In this document: piece after piece, positions 1 through 6,340 of the stretch | Layout of the letters: every line of letters starts with the position of its first letter | Numbering within the stretch: position 1 is the stretch's first letter | DNA from: an uncultured Lysobacteraceae bacterium | GTDB taxonomy: Bacteria > Pseudomonadota > Gammaproteobacteria > Xanthomonadales > Rhodanobacteraceae | Assembly (NCBI GenBank): GCA_946482585.1 | Contig: CAMLSI010000130.1 | Span: forward strand, 1-11,504 | Direction of reading: 5' to 3' | Length of the DNA stretch: 11,504 nucleotides | Position numbers and translations under genes: made by a program | The notes under the pieces: model-generated | Told to the model about the DNA's origin: nothing | What the model saw: the letters and a program-made list of their open reading frames with translations, nothing else | Database searches by the model: none

Positions 1-46
1 CCTCTCCTCGATTATTCGCCCTCCGCCGAGGCCCCGCCCGCTCCCG

Positions 47-70
47 TCGCGACGGCGTCTGCCGTCGCGA
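47..70 (-). terminator. Strong perfect hairpin downstream of the beta-propeller gene
   Basis: Positions 47-56 (TCGCGACGGC) are exactly complementary to 61-70 (GCCGTCGCGA), giving a 10-bp GC-rich stem with a 4-base loop (GTCT). It lies 65 bases past the stop of the minus-strand beta-propeller gene. No T-run follows on either strand, so it is not a textbook intrinsic terminator. It could protect the 3' end, act as a Rho-assisted stop, or be a binding dyad. I see no gene in the rest of 1-135. Confidence 0.35.
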
Positions 71-135
71 TCCCGCTGCAGCCGAGGCGCTTCTCTTTCG
101 CCGGATCGCAGAATCGGCGCGGTTTCGCGATATCC

Positions 136-1230
136 CTAGTTCGTCTTGAACAGCAGGATCTGGTGCGCGACTGCCGCGAGCAGTCCGGCCGCGGGCGCCT
201 TGTCGAGAACCGCACCGCCCTCGGAAGCCACCTTGGTGACGCCGGACACCGAGAGCTGACCGTCCTCGATCGTGCCGTGCCAGAGCAGGCCTTCTTCGGT
301 ACTGCTGAAGAATTCGAGGCGCGCCGGTTGACCGAGGAGTTCGACCTCGAAATTGAAGACCTGCGATCGCTGTGTATCGAGCGCCAGATTGGCGGAATCG
401 CTCAGTCGCGGCGTACCGGCGGAGAGATCGAAGAGCCACGCGTTCTTGTCGCTCATGCCCACCGAGCAGTTCGCCACGAGCAGCCAGTCGCCAGCGACGG
501 CCAGGTCGTTGATGCCGCGTTGGGCCGTCGCGTTGTAGCGAAGACGGAAGGTCTCGGTGCCGCCGGGGATGTCGAGCGCGACGAGATCGCCGTCTTCGGA
601 CCCGGCGATGAGGTAGTGGCCGCGCCAGGACACGAGGTCGCGGATGTTCTTCAGCGGATACGGCGCCGGAATGGGATTCGCGGAATGCACGTCGATCGCG
701 CGATCCAGCACCAGTTTCGTCTCCTTCCGGCGTTTCCAGATCAGCACGTGGCCGTTCTCGTGACCGCTGACGAACCACTCGTCGCCGTCGACGGTCAACG
801 CGGCCCCGCTGTTGGCAGTGCCGAATTTTGGATCGTAGGAATAGTTTCCGGCGAGCGAGTAGCGATTGTCGGTACCTTTTTTCCAAACCGCGAGGCGCTC
901 GGGACCGTCGGATACGACGATGGCGCGATCGCCGATCGCGGTGAGCATCTCGACACCGCGGCCGGAGCCGCCGGCCCAGGCCTGTTCGATGACCGGACCG
1001 TATTCACCGGCTCCGGGAACGCGAAATATCGACACGGAACCGTCCCACCTGCCCACGGCGAAATGCGTGTCGTCGATCCAGTCGAGCACCTGGGCGCGGT
1101 TGTAGGTCGCCCCCGCCGGCGTGATGGTCAGTGCGGGAAGATCTGCGGCGCCTGCCGACGGCGCGGCTGCGACGGAGACACAAAGCAGCAGCGCGAAAGG
1201 AATCGGGAAGACCGTCCGGTCGGTGCTCAT
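136..1230 (-). CDS. Exported WD40-like beta-propeller protein, function unknown
   Basis: The chosen start is the ATG at 1230, which gives 364 aa. A GTG at 1269 is in frame, but it would place 13 arginine-rich residues before an obvious signal peptide. A GAGG lies about 5 bases before the ATG. Residues 1-28 form a Sec-type signal: a short charged start, a hydrophobic stretch near residues 9-23, and a likely cut after AGA at 28. The mature part is built of short beta-strand repeats of the propeller kind. Repeats such as DGSVSIFR (63-70), NGHVLIWK (159-166) and DGDLVALD (213-220) end in the aromatic/hydrophobic pattern of WD40-like blades. There is no catalytic motif. It is probably a periplasmic binding or scaffold protein, but the partner is unknown. 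It is divergent from the stress cluster and has no operon partner in the window. The fold is fairly sure; the role is not known. Confidence 0.75.
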   Translation of the reverse strand: MSTDRTVFPIPFALLLCVSVAAAPSAGAADLPALTITPAGATYNRAQVLDWIDDTHFAVGRWDGSVSIFRVPGAGEYGPVIEQAWAGGSGRGVEMLTAIGDRAIVVSDGPERLAVWKKGTDNRYSLAGNYSYDPKFGTANSGAALTVDGDEWFVSGHENGHVLIWKRRKETKLVLDRAIDVHSANPIPAPYPLKNIRDLVSWRGHYLIAGSEDGDLVALDIPGGTETFRLRYNATAQRGINDLAVAGDWLLVANCSVGMSDKNAWLFDLSAGTPRLSDSANLALDTQRSQVFNFEVELLGQPARLEFFSSTEEGLLWHGTIEDGQLSVSGVTKVASEGGAVLDKAPAAGLLAAVAHQILLFKTN

Positions 1231-1306
1231 GGAACCTCGTCGTCGATAGGCCGGTACAGTTCGCAGCACGGCATTCCTCGCCAGTCGGAGATCGCGCGGC
1301 GCTACA

Positions 1307-1330
1307 GGTGGACACTACCACTGTTCCACC
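1307..1330. promoter_or_regulatory. Inverted repeat in the divergent intergenic region
   Basis: GGTGGA at 1307-1312 is matched by TCCACC at 1325-1330, separated by 12 bases. The arms extend by two more pairs if one bulged T is allowed. It lies between the divergent beta-propeller and universal-stress genes, 77 bases upstream of the former's start. It could be an operator for the minus-strand gene or a chance dyad. No regulator is suggested by the sequence. Confidence 0.2.
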
Positions 1331-1451
1331 GACGCGACTCGCCGGCATGACGTCGTACGTAGCGGCATGGCTCGAGCGGCAGGCCGCAGCGACTGCGCGG
1401 GAGCGATGGGTTGGACGAACCGCGAGTCGGCCGACAGAGGCCGCTTCGGCA

Positions 1452-1465
1452 TTGATCCATGTCAA
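1452..1465 (+). promoter_or_regulatory. FNR/Anr-type box upstream of the universal stress gene
   Basis: TTGATCCATGTCAA matches the FNR/Anr consensus TTGAT-N4-ATCAA at 9 of 10 defined bases. Its centre is 61.5 bases before the stress-protein start codon. If it works as a class II site (centre at -41.5), transcription would start at 1500. The hexamer at -12 to -7 (1488-1493) would then be TAGCCT, which keeps the TA...T positions of a -10 element. This geometry supports oxygen-limited activation of the downstream cluster. The match is seen in the sequence; binding is inferred. Confidence 0.7.
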
Positions 1466-1519
1466 CACGACCGATGGGGCTCGTGACTAGCCTGGGACGC
1501 CATCGCCGGGAACCGCGTC

Positions 1520-2341
1520 ATGAACGACTTGCTCGCCTATTCGACCGGTTACGGGGAGTGGGAAGTCCGCTTCGGCTTCGCCGCTCGCCTCGCCGTCCAT
1601 CTGAACGCCCGCCTGACCGGTGTGCATGTCTGTCCCGCCCCTTCGATCCCCGACGGGCTCTACGGAGTGGATCAGACGTTCGCGGCCCTCGTGGAGAGCA
1701 CGCGCAGCGAGGAATTGAAAGCAAGCCAGGCCGGCACGAGCTTCGTCGCGTGGACAAAGACGCATGGCGTGCGCGCAGCGGCGTGGCAGGTTGCCGAAGG
1801 CACGCCGGCGACGGCCCTGCAACGCCTGGGCAATCGGCATGACCTGCTCATACTGTCCCGCGAATCGGGCACCGGCGAGCAGGCCCGCCTGGGCCAGATT
1901 CTGTTGCAGTGCGGACTGCCCCTGCTGTTGCTGCCGACCGGTTGGTCAGGCCCGCCGCAGTTCGACTGCATCGCGCTGGCATGGAACGGGACCGTCGAAG
2001 CATTGCGGGCGATCCATGCGGCGCAGCCGTTGCTGCGCCGCGCGCAGCGCATCGTGATTCTGCGTGGCGAACTGCGCGAGACCTACGGCGAGATCGGATG
2101 GCTGCCGCCGTTCAAGCTTACCGACTACCTTGCGTTCCACGGTCTGACCGCCGATGTCCAGGGAATCGCCGAATCGGGCAACGACGCAGGCGCAGCCCTT
2201 CTGGAAGCCGCTCACCTGCAGCGGGCAGACCTGCTGGTCATGGGGGGCTACGGCCGCAGCCGCTTCAGTGAATGGATACTGGGCGGGGCGACACGCCACA
2301 TTCTCCTCGATGCGCATCTCCCCGTGCTCCTGCGGCACTGA
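1520..2341 (+). CDS. Tandem-domain universal stress protein (UspA superfamily)
   Basis: This 273-aa protein is about twice the length of a single Usp domain and reads as two in tandem. The first domain (about 1-140) starts with the beta-strand LLAYSTG and ends in a strand LPLLLLPTG, but it has no recognisable ATP-binding loop. The second domain (about 148-273) has the late motif at 240-259 with GGYG and WILGGAT. The family pattern is G-2x-G-9x-G-(S/T). Here the glycines are G242, G245 and G255, but the S/T position is G256, so nucleotide binding may be altered. Usp proteins are cytoplasmic sensors or modulators used in stationary-phase, energy and oxygen stress. The start has a weak GGGA 8 bases upstream. 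The gene is preceded by an FNR/Anr-like box and followed after 29 bases by the RNase-like gene, so it probably leads an operon. The family is certain; the signal sensed is not. Confidence 0.92.
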   Translation: MNDLLAYSTGYGEWEVRFGFAARLAVHLNARLTGVHVCPAPSIPDGLYGVDQTFAALVESTRSEELKASQAGTSFVAWTKTHGVRAAAWQVAEGTPATALQRLGNRHDLLILSRESGTGEQARLGQILLQCGLPLLLLPTGWSGPPQFDCIALAWNGTVEALRAIHAAQPLLRRAQRIVILRGELRETYGEIGWLPPFKLTDYLAFHGLTADVQGIAESGNDAGAALLEAAHLQRADLLVMGGYGRSRFSEWILGGATRHILLDAHLPVLLRH

Positions 2342-2370
2342 GTGCCGGCCCGGAATCCCTGGAGAACCGC

Positions 2371-3768
2371 ATGACTACCAATCGGGCAACCCGAAAAACT
2401 CGCGGGTTCAGCGTGACGTTTCTCGGTGCCAATTCCACGGTGACGGGATCCCGGTACCTGATCGAAGCCGCCGGGAAGCGCCTGCTGGTCGACTGCGGCC
2501 TGTTCCAGGGCTACAAACCGCTGCGGTTGCGGAATTGGGCCGACTTCCCGGTCGATCCCGGGAGCATCGATGCGGTCGTTCTCACGCACGCGCACCTGGA
2601 TCATTCCGGCTACCTGCCGCGCCTGGTTGCGCAGGGATTCAAGGGGACCGTCTGGGCGACGTCGGCGACCAAATCGCTGTGCGGAATTCTGCTGCCCGAT
2701 TCCGGACGGCTCCTCGAAGAGGATGCGAGCCACGCCAACAAGGCCGGCTACACCAAGCACAGTCCAGCCGAGCCGCTCTACGATGAAGCGCAGGCCAAGA
2801 AGGCGCTGCGTCTGTTCAAGAGTGCCGCCTGGGAACGCGGCTTCGAACCCGTGCCGGACGTTCGTGTCCGGCTGCGTCCTCAAGGCCACATCCTGGGTGC
2901 CGCCGCCGTCACGGTGGAGCACGCCTCCACGCGCATCACGTTCAGTGGAGACATCGGCCGGAATCATGACCCGATCATGCCTCCGCCGCTGCCGCCGGCG
3001 GATTCGGACTGGATCGTCGTCGAATCGACGTACGGGAATCGCGTTCACGCGAGCGACAATCTCGAGCAGGAACTACTCCAGGTCTGTCGGCGTGTCCTCG
3101 CCCGCGGCGGCGCCATCGTCCTGCCGGCGTTTGCCGTAGGGCGCGCGCAGCTGCTGCTGCTCCTCATTGCGCGCCTGCAGCACCGGGGTGAATTGCCGCG
3201 CGCCCCCCTGTATCTCAACAGCCCCATGGCCGCGGATGTCATGGAACTCTACGAGCGCTACACCGGCGAACATATGCTGGGCCGCGAGGATTTCCGCCTG
3301 CTGCGCGAATACGTGCAGATCGTCGGCACACCGGACGAATCGAGAGCGTTGAATGCAAGGCACGGTCCGCTCATCGTCGTTTCGGCCAGCGGAATGCTCA
3401 CCGGCGGCCGCGTGCTGCATCACGTGCGCGCGTTCGGACCGGATCCGCGCAACGCCATCGTGCTGGCCGGCTTCCAGGCAGGCGGCACGCGAGGCGCCGC
3501 GCTGGTGGGCGGCGCGCGAAGTCTGCGCATACACGGCGAGCAGGTCGAGATCAATGCCGAAGTCATCTCCCTCCAGTCGGCGTCGGCCCATGCCGACGCG
3601 AACGAGCTGATGGCATGGCTGCGATCCGCCGCGAAGCCGCCGCGCGGCGTGTTCGTCACTCACGGAGAACCGGATGCGTCGGACGCCTTGCGTCTGCGCA
3701 TCGAGCATGAACTCGGATGGCCGGCACGCATTCCGGAGTATCGCGACCGGGTAGATCTGCTGACCTGA
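2371..3768 (+). CDS. Metallo-beta-lactamase/beta-CASP RNase-like protein
   Basis: This 465-aa protein starts at the ATG at 2371, with GGAG 6 bases before it; a longer in-frame extension would run back into the stress gene. The zinc-site motifs are complete: HAHLDH (H73, H75, D77, H78), H173 in GHILGA, and D194 in SGD. The beta-CASP part carries E218 in ESTYG (motif A), H407 in SAHAD (motif B) and H431 in THGE (motif C). PAFAVGRAQ (252-260), NSPMA (283-287) and SASGMLTGGR (338-347) are typical of the CPSF73/YSH1-like branch. Such enzymes cut RNA using two zinc ions in the cytoplasm. All catalytic residues are present, so activity is expected. No KH domain is seen, unlike archaeal CPSF-like relatives. 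It sits third-party to no ribosomal or RNA-processing gene here; its partners are stress genes, suggesting a role in RNA turnover during stress. The target RNA is unknown. Confidence 0.93.
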   Translation: MTTNRATRKTRGFSVTFLGANSTVTGSRYLIEAAGKRLLVDCGLFQGYKPLRLRNWADFPVDPGSIDAVVLTHAHLDHSGYLPRLVAQGFKGTVWATSATKSLCGILLPDSGRLLEEDASHANKAGYTKHSPAEPLYDEAQAKKALRLFKSAAWERGFEPVPDVRVRLRPQGHILGAAAVTVEHASTRITFSGDIGRNHDPIMPPPLPPADSDWIVVESTYGNRVHASDNLEQELLQVCRRVLARGGAIVLPAFAVGRAQLLLLLIARLQHRGELPRAPLYLNSPMAADVMELYERYTGEHMLGREDFRLLREYVQIVGTPDESRALNARHGPLIVVSASGMLTGGRVLHHVRAFGPDPRNAIVLAGFQAGGTRGAALVGGARSLRIHGEQVEINAEVISLQSASAHADANELMAWLRSAAKPPRGVFVTHGEPDASDALRLRIEHELGWPARIPEYRDRVDLLT

Positions 3769-3787
3769 GTTCCACTGTCCCCCGCCC

Positions 3788-4381
3788 ATGCCCGACTCTC
3801 GCCCACCCTATGTCGAATCTGCCGAACGCTGGTTCGGCCGCGCGTTCGACGATCTCGACCACAGCACGCGACGCGCGTTGACGCACGCGACGGATCGTCG
3901 CTCCATCGCCGTGTCGCCCGGCCTCGCGCCCAATGACTCCGCCGGCGTGGGCGAGCGCACCGCGGATATCGTTGCCCGCTTCGGCGGCTCGTGGGCGTTC
4001 ATGGGCTTGTTCGCCCTGTTCCTGACCGTGTGGAGCATCGTCAACACGCTGCTTCCGCGCGAAACGGCGTTCGATCCCTACCCTTTCATCTTCTTGAACC
4101 TGATCCTGTCGATGCTCGCCGCGGTGCAGGCGCCGTTCATCATGATGAGCCAGAACCGCCAGGCATCCAAAGACCGGCAGATGGCGATCTACGACTACGA
4201 GGTCAACGTAAAAGCCGAGATCGAAATCATGGCGCTTCACGACAAGCTCGATGCGCTGCGCGACGAACACGCCGTCGCGCTCGACGCGTTGAACACGCGG
4301 ATCGACCGCCTCGTCGCGTCGCTCGCCTCCGCCGGCGCTCCGCCGCTTGCCGATCGCTCGGCGGCGCACGCGCCGGAATGA
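3788..4381 (+). CDS. DUF1003 family membrane protein
   Basis: This 197-aa protein matches DUF1003 by its core: GSWAFMGLFALFLTVW followed by an FDPYPFIFLNLILS block, a QAPFIMMSQNRQ turn, and a DYEVNVKAEIEIM segment. Two membrane helices lie near residues 67-88 and 98-119. After them comes a charged, probably coiled-coil region at about 140-180 (heptad-like KLDALRDEHAVALDALN), predicted to be cytoplasmic. The N-terminal 60 residues are variable and soluble. No function is established for DUF1003. The gene starts 19 bases after the RNase-like gene with no clear Shine-Dalgarno sequence, so it may be translated by coupling. It is most likely part of the same transcript. Family assignment is firm; role is unknown, though its company suggests stress or envelope adaptation. 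Confidence 0.88.
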   Translation: MPDSRPPYVESAERWFGRAFDDLDHSTRRALTHATDRRSIAVSPGLAPNDSAGVGERTADIVARFGGSWAFMGLFALFLTVWSIVNTLLPRETAFDPYPFIFLNLILSMLAAVQAPFIMMSQNRQASKDRQMAIYDYEVNVKAEIEIMALHDKLDALRDEHAVALDALNTRIDRLVASLASAGAPPLADRSAAHAPE

Positions 4382-4393
4382 CCTGCACGCCGG

Positions 4394-4407
4394 TTGATGC
4401 GGATCAA
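4394..4407 (+). promoter_or_regulatory. Perfect FNR/Anr-type box upstream of the GNAT gene
   Basis: TTGATGCGGATCAA matches all ten defined bases of the FNR/Anr consensus TTGAT-N4-ATCAA. It lies in the 83-base gap between the DUF1003 and GNAT genes, starting 12 bases past the DUF1003 stop. Its centre is 64.5 bases before the GNAT ATG. With the centre at -41.5, transcription would begin at 4442 and the -10 hexamer (4430-4435) would be CACGCT, weak but with A and T at the two most conserved positions. Weak -10 elements are usual at FNR-activated promoters. The gene probably has its own low-oxygen promoter inside the cluster. Confidence 0.78.
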
Positions 4408-4464
4408 TACGGCCTCGCCCGCACCGCGGCACGCTGTCACCGTCAAGCCGCTACCGGAGCCGAC

Positions 4465-5058
4465 ATGAACATGACCACCCCGAACTCGCGCAGTCCCGAA
4501 AGCGGCCAGAGCCACGATCTCGCGCCGACTCCGATGACGGCGGATGCGCCGCGCTGGGAGCACACGCTGCGCAACGGCGTGCCGATGACCATCCGGCCAC
4601 TGCGCAAGGAAGACGCCGAACTGGAACGCCAGTTCATCGAAGCGCTGTCCGCACAGTCCCGCCGCTTCCGCTTCCTCGGACAGATCGGCTGTCCGAGCCC
4701 CGAGCTGATCCGTCGTCTGACCGACATCGACTATGTGCACGACGTCGCGTTTGTCGCTGTCGTCGGCGACGTCGGCGGTGTGGAGCGCGAGATCGGCGTT
4801 GCGCGCTACAGCGTCGCCGACAATGGCCGGTCCTGCGAATGCGCCGTAGCCGTCGCCGACGATTTTCATGGCCAGGGAGTCGGCACCCTGCTCATGACGC
4901 ATCTGATCGACGTGGCGCGCAGGCGCGGCATCCGCGACATGTTCTCGATCGATTCGGCCGAGAATTTCGGCATGCGCGATCTCGCGCAGGCCCTGGGTTT
5001 CCGACGCGAGCCTGATCCGGAAGACGCAAGTCAGGTGATCCATCGTCTTTCGCTCTGA
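4465..5058 (+). CDS. GNAT acetyltransferase, Pat/PatZ catalytic-domain-like
   Basis: The start is the ATG at 4465, with GGAG 5 bases upstream, giving 197 aa. The frame is open further upstream, but that stretch overlaps the DUF1003 gene. Residues about 42-197 form a GNAT domain. IRPLRKEDAEL and LSAQSRRFRF (61-70) resemble the acetyltransferase domain of bacterial protein lysine acetyltransferases (Pat/PatZ), which start with a similar IRP...ED and LS..S...RF. The acetyl-CoA loop is HGQGVG (135-140). The usual first residue of this loop is Q or R, and here it is H135. The last part (NFGMRDLAQALGFRR) is the normal GNAT C-terminal helix and strand. The first 30 residues are Pro/Ser-rich and probably disordered. 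No cyclic-nucleotide or acyl-CoA synthetase domain is fused. It may acetylate a protein, but small-molecule substrates are not ruled out. An ideal FNR/Anr box precedes it. Confidence 0.85.
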   Translation: MNMTTPNSRSPESGQSHDLAPTPMTADAPRWEHTLRNGVPMTIRPLRKEDAELERQFIEALSAQSRRFRFLGQIGCPSPELIRRLTDIDYVHDVAFVAVVGDVGGVEREIGVARYSVADNGRSCECAVAVADDFHGQGVGTLLMTHLIDVARRRGIRDMFSIDSAENFGMRDLAQALGFRREPDPEDASQVIHRLSL

Positions 5059-5112
5059 CGCGATTCGGATTCGCGAAACGGTCGTCGATTTCCTCGCTCG
5101 GCATGCGTGGCA

Positions 5113-5292
5113 GAGCGCGCGAGCCGTTCCGCCCGCGGCGAACGCGAGCGCATCCGCCGTGTCATTGCATGTGCCGACGACCGCGATGGTTGCGTTCCGC
5201 ATCGTCGCGCCGTACGCCGGGATTGCGATTCTCGTTTCGATCCCACTGGCGCGCAGGAAACCGCCGGGTGCCGAAGCCGGCCGGACGTTCAC
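5113..5292 (-). pseudogene. Possible decayed C-terminal piece of a zinc alcohol dehydrogenase
   Basis: The 240-base gap between the convergent GNAT and LysR genes holds no intact gene. On the minus strand, read from 5292, one frame gives IPAYGATMRNATIAVVGT and then CNDTADALAFAAGGTARAL. This resembles the end of the catalytic domain of zinc-dependent alcohol dehydrogenases, whose usual form is IVGTR-D-(x)-EAL-FAA-GKV. Third codon positions in this stretch are mostly G or C, as in a real gene. The rest of an ADH is missing on both sides, and there is no plausible start signal. It would be a remnant left by deletion next to the regulator. The similarity is from memory of the family, and a chance match in a short gap cannot be excluded. 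Confidence 0.33.
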
Positions 5293-5298
5293 CGTCCC

Positions 5299-6204
5299 TC
5301 ACGGCCCCAGCATTGCCGGCACGCGCTCCACGAGCGCGTCGATCGCCGCGCGCGTCTTGGACGGCAGGTAGCGCGATTGCGGCCACACCGCATGGACTTC
5401 GCTGGCGACGGTGCTCTGGCTGCCGGTGACGAGGGTGAGCTCGCCGCTGGCCAGACGCGGACCGATCAGCCAGCACGGCAGCCAGGCGAGGCCGTGGCCG
5501 GCGATGGCCGCGTCGGCGATGGCCTGGACGTCATCGAAGCGCAGGCGGCTCGCGATGACGGGTTCACGCAGCTCACCGTCGGCATCGCGGATGCGCCATT
5601 GCGCCGAGGAACCGTTCATGCCGTAGACGATGGCCGCGTGCGTTTCGAAATCCGCGAGGCCGTGGGGCATGCCGCGTTGCGCGAGATACGACGGCGCGGC
5701 GCAGATGCCCATGGCCTGCGAACCGAGCCGGCGCGCGGCCAGCGTCGCACTGTCGCGCAGCGGGCCTATGCGCACGGCGAGGTCGAAACCTTCCTCGACC
5801 AGATCGACCACGCGGTCGCTGAAGGACATTTCCACCTGCAGCCGCGGATGCGTGTGCGCGAGCGCCATCAGCACCGGCGCGACGCAATGCCGGCCGAACA
5901 GCAGCGGCGCGCTGACGCGCAGCCGGCCGCTGGGTTCGCGCCGGCCGCTGTCGAAGGCCGCTTCGGCAGCGTCGAGCTCGGCCCGTGCGCGCACGCAGCG
6001 TTCGTAGTAGGCCTGGCCGTCCTCGGTCAGGCTCTGCTGGCGTGTCGTGCGCTGGAACAGCCGCGTGCCCAGGCGCCGCTCCAGCCGGGCGATGGTCTTG
6101 CCGACGGCCGAGCGGGTCAGGCCCAGGCGCTCGGCGGCCAATGCGAAGCTGCCCGCGTCCACGGTCTGCACAAAGGTATCGATGCCGGTCAGGCGGTCGT
6201 TCAT
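5299..6204 (-). CDS. LysR-family transcriptional regulator
   Basis: This 301-aa protein has the standard LysR length and order. An N-terminal winged helix-turn-helix spans about 5-63, with FVQTVDAGSFALAAERLGLT followed by RSAVGKTIARLERRLGTRLF. A linker helix (about 64-90) and a periplasmic-binding-like effector domain (about 94-295) follow. GRLRVSAP (93-100) and the DLAVRIGPL stretch (141-149) place it near the CrgA/AaeR-like branch, whose members often control an adjacent divergent oxidoreductase. The start is the ATG at 6204. The AAGGA on the minus strand is 12 bases upstream, rather far, so initiation may be weak. It is divergent from the MDR dehydrogenase with 136 bases between the starts, the usual arrangement for a LysR regulator and its target. 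The inducer is unknown; autoregulation is likely but not shown. Confidence 0.93.
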   Translation of the reverse strand: MNDRLTGIDTFVQTVDAGSFALAAERLGLTRSAVGKTIARLERRLGTRLFQRTTRQQSLTEDGQAYYERCVRARAELDAAEAAFDSGRREPSGRLRVSAPLLFGRHCVAPVLMALAHTHPRLQVEMSFSDRVVDLVEEGFDLAVRIGPLRDSATLAARRLGSQAMGICAAPSYLAQRGMPHGLADFETHAAIVYGMNGSSAQWRIRDADGELREPVIASRLRFDDVQAIADAAIAGHGLAWLPCWLIGPRLASGELTLVTGSQSTVASEVHAVWPQSRYLPSKTRAAIDALVERVPAMLGP

Positions 6205-6232
6205 GGCGCCATTGGTTCCTTATGGGATACAC

Positions 6233-6248
6233 AGATAGTACTGAATCT
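6233..6248. promoter_or_regulatory. Candidate LysR operator dyad
   Basis: AGAT at 6233-6236 and ATCT at 6245-6248 form a short inverted repeat around AGTACT, itself a palindrome. It lies in the 136-base gap between the divergent LysR and MDR genes, where a LysR regulator would bind. The arms are only 4 bases and the centre of the AGTACT is off by one base, so it is a weak candidate. Confidence 0.25.
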
Positions 6249-6272
6249 CTCCACTGAGGACATGCAAGAACC

Positions 6273-6278
6273 TATATC
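6273..6278 (+). promoter_or_regulatory. Possible -10 element of the MDR dehydrogenase gene
   Basis: TATATC at 6273-6278 is the best -10-like hexamer in an otherwise GC-rich gap, 62 bases before the ATG at 6341. There is no convincing -35 hexamer 16-18 bases upstream, which is common for promoters that need a LysR activator. The putative dyad at 6233-6248 would lie at the activator position upstream of it. Confidence 0.3.
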
Positions 6279-6340
6279 GTGCACCGCCATCGCGCCACGG
6301 TATTTCGCCGCGGCCGGTCACCTTCCTACCGGAGCACATC

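Noticed and set aside
12..215. A 67-residue minus-strand open frame
   Set aside because: It overlaps the 3' end of the beta-propeller gene in another frame, is Arg/Cys/Ser-rich, and includes the hairpin; no start signal or family resemblance.
163..1350. A 395-residue plus-strand open frame opposite the beta-propeller gene
   Set aside because: It is antisense to a gene with a clear signal peptide and blade repeats; its product is rich in Arg, Gly and Ala with no domain. High GC keeps antisense frames open.
5059..5075. A 5-bp stem (CGCGA/TCGCG) right after the GNAT stop as a terminator
   Set aside because: Stem too short, 7-base loop, no T-run; equally likely by chance in this composition.
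4237..5292. A minus-strand open frame of 351 residues
   Set aside because: Most of it is antisense to the GNAT gene; only its first 60 codons, in the gap, have an ADH-like look and are reported separately as a possible remnant.
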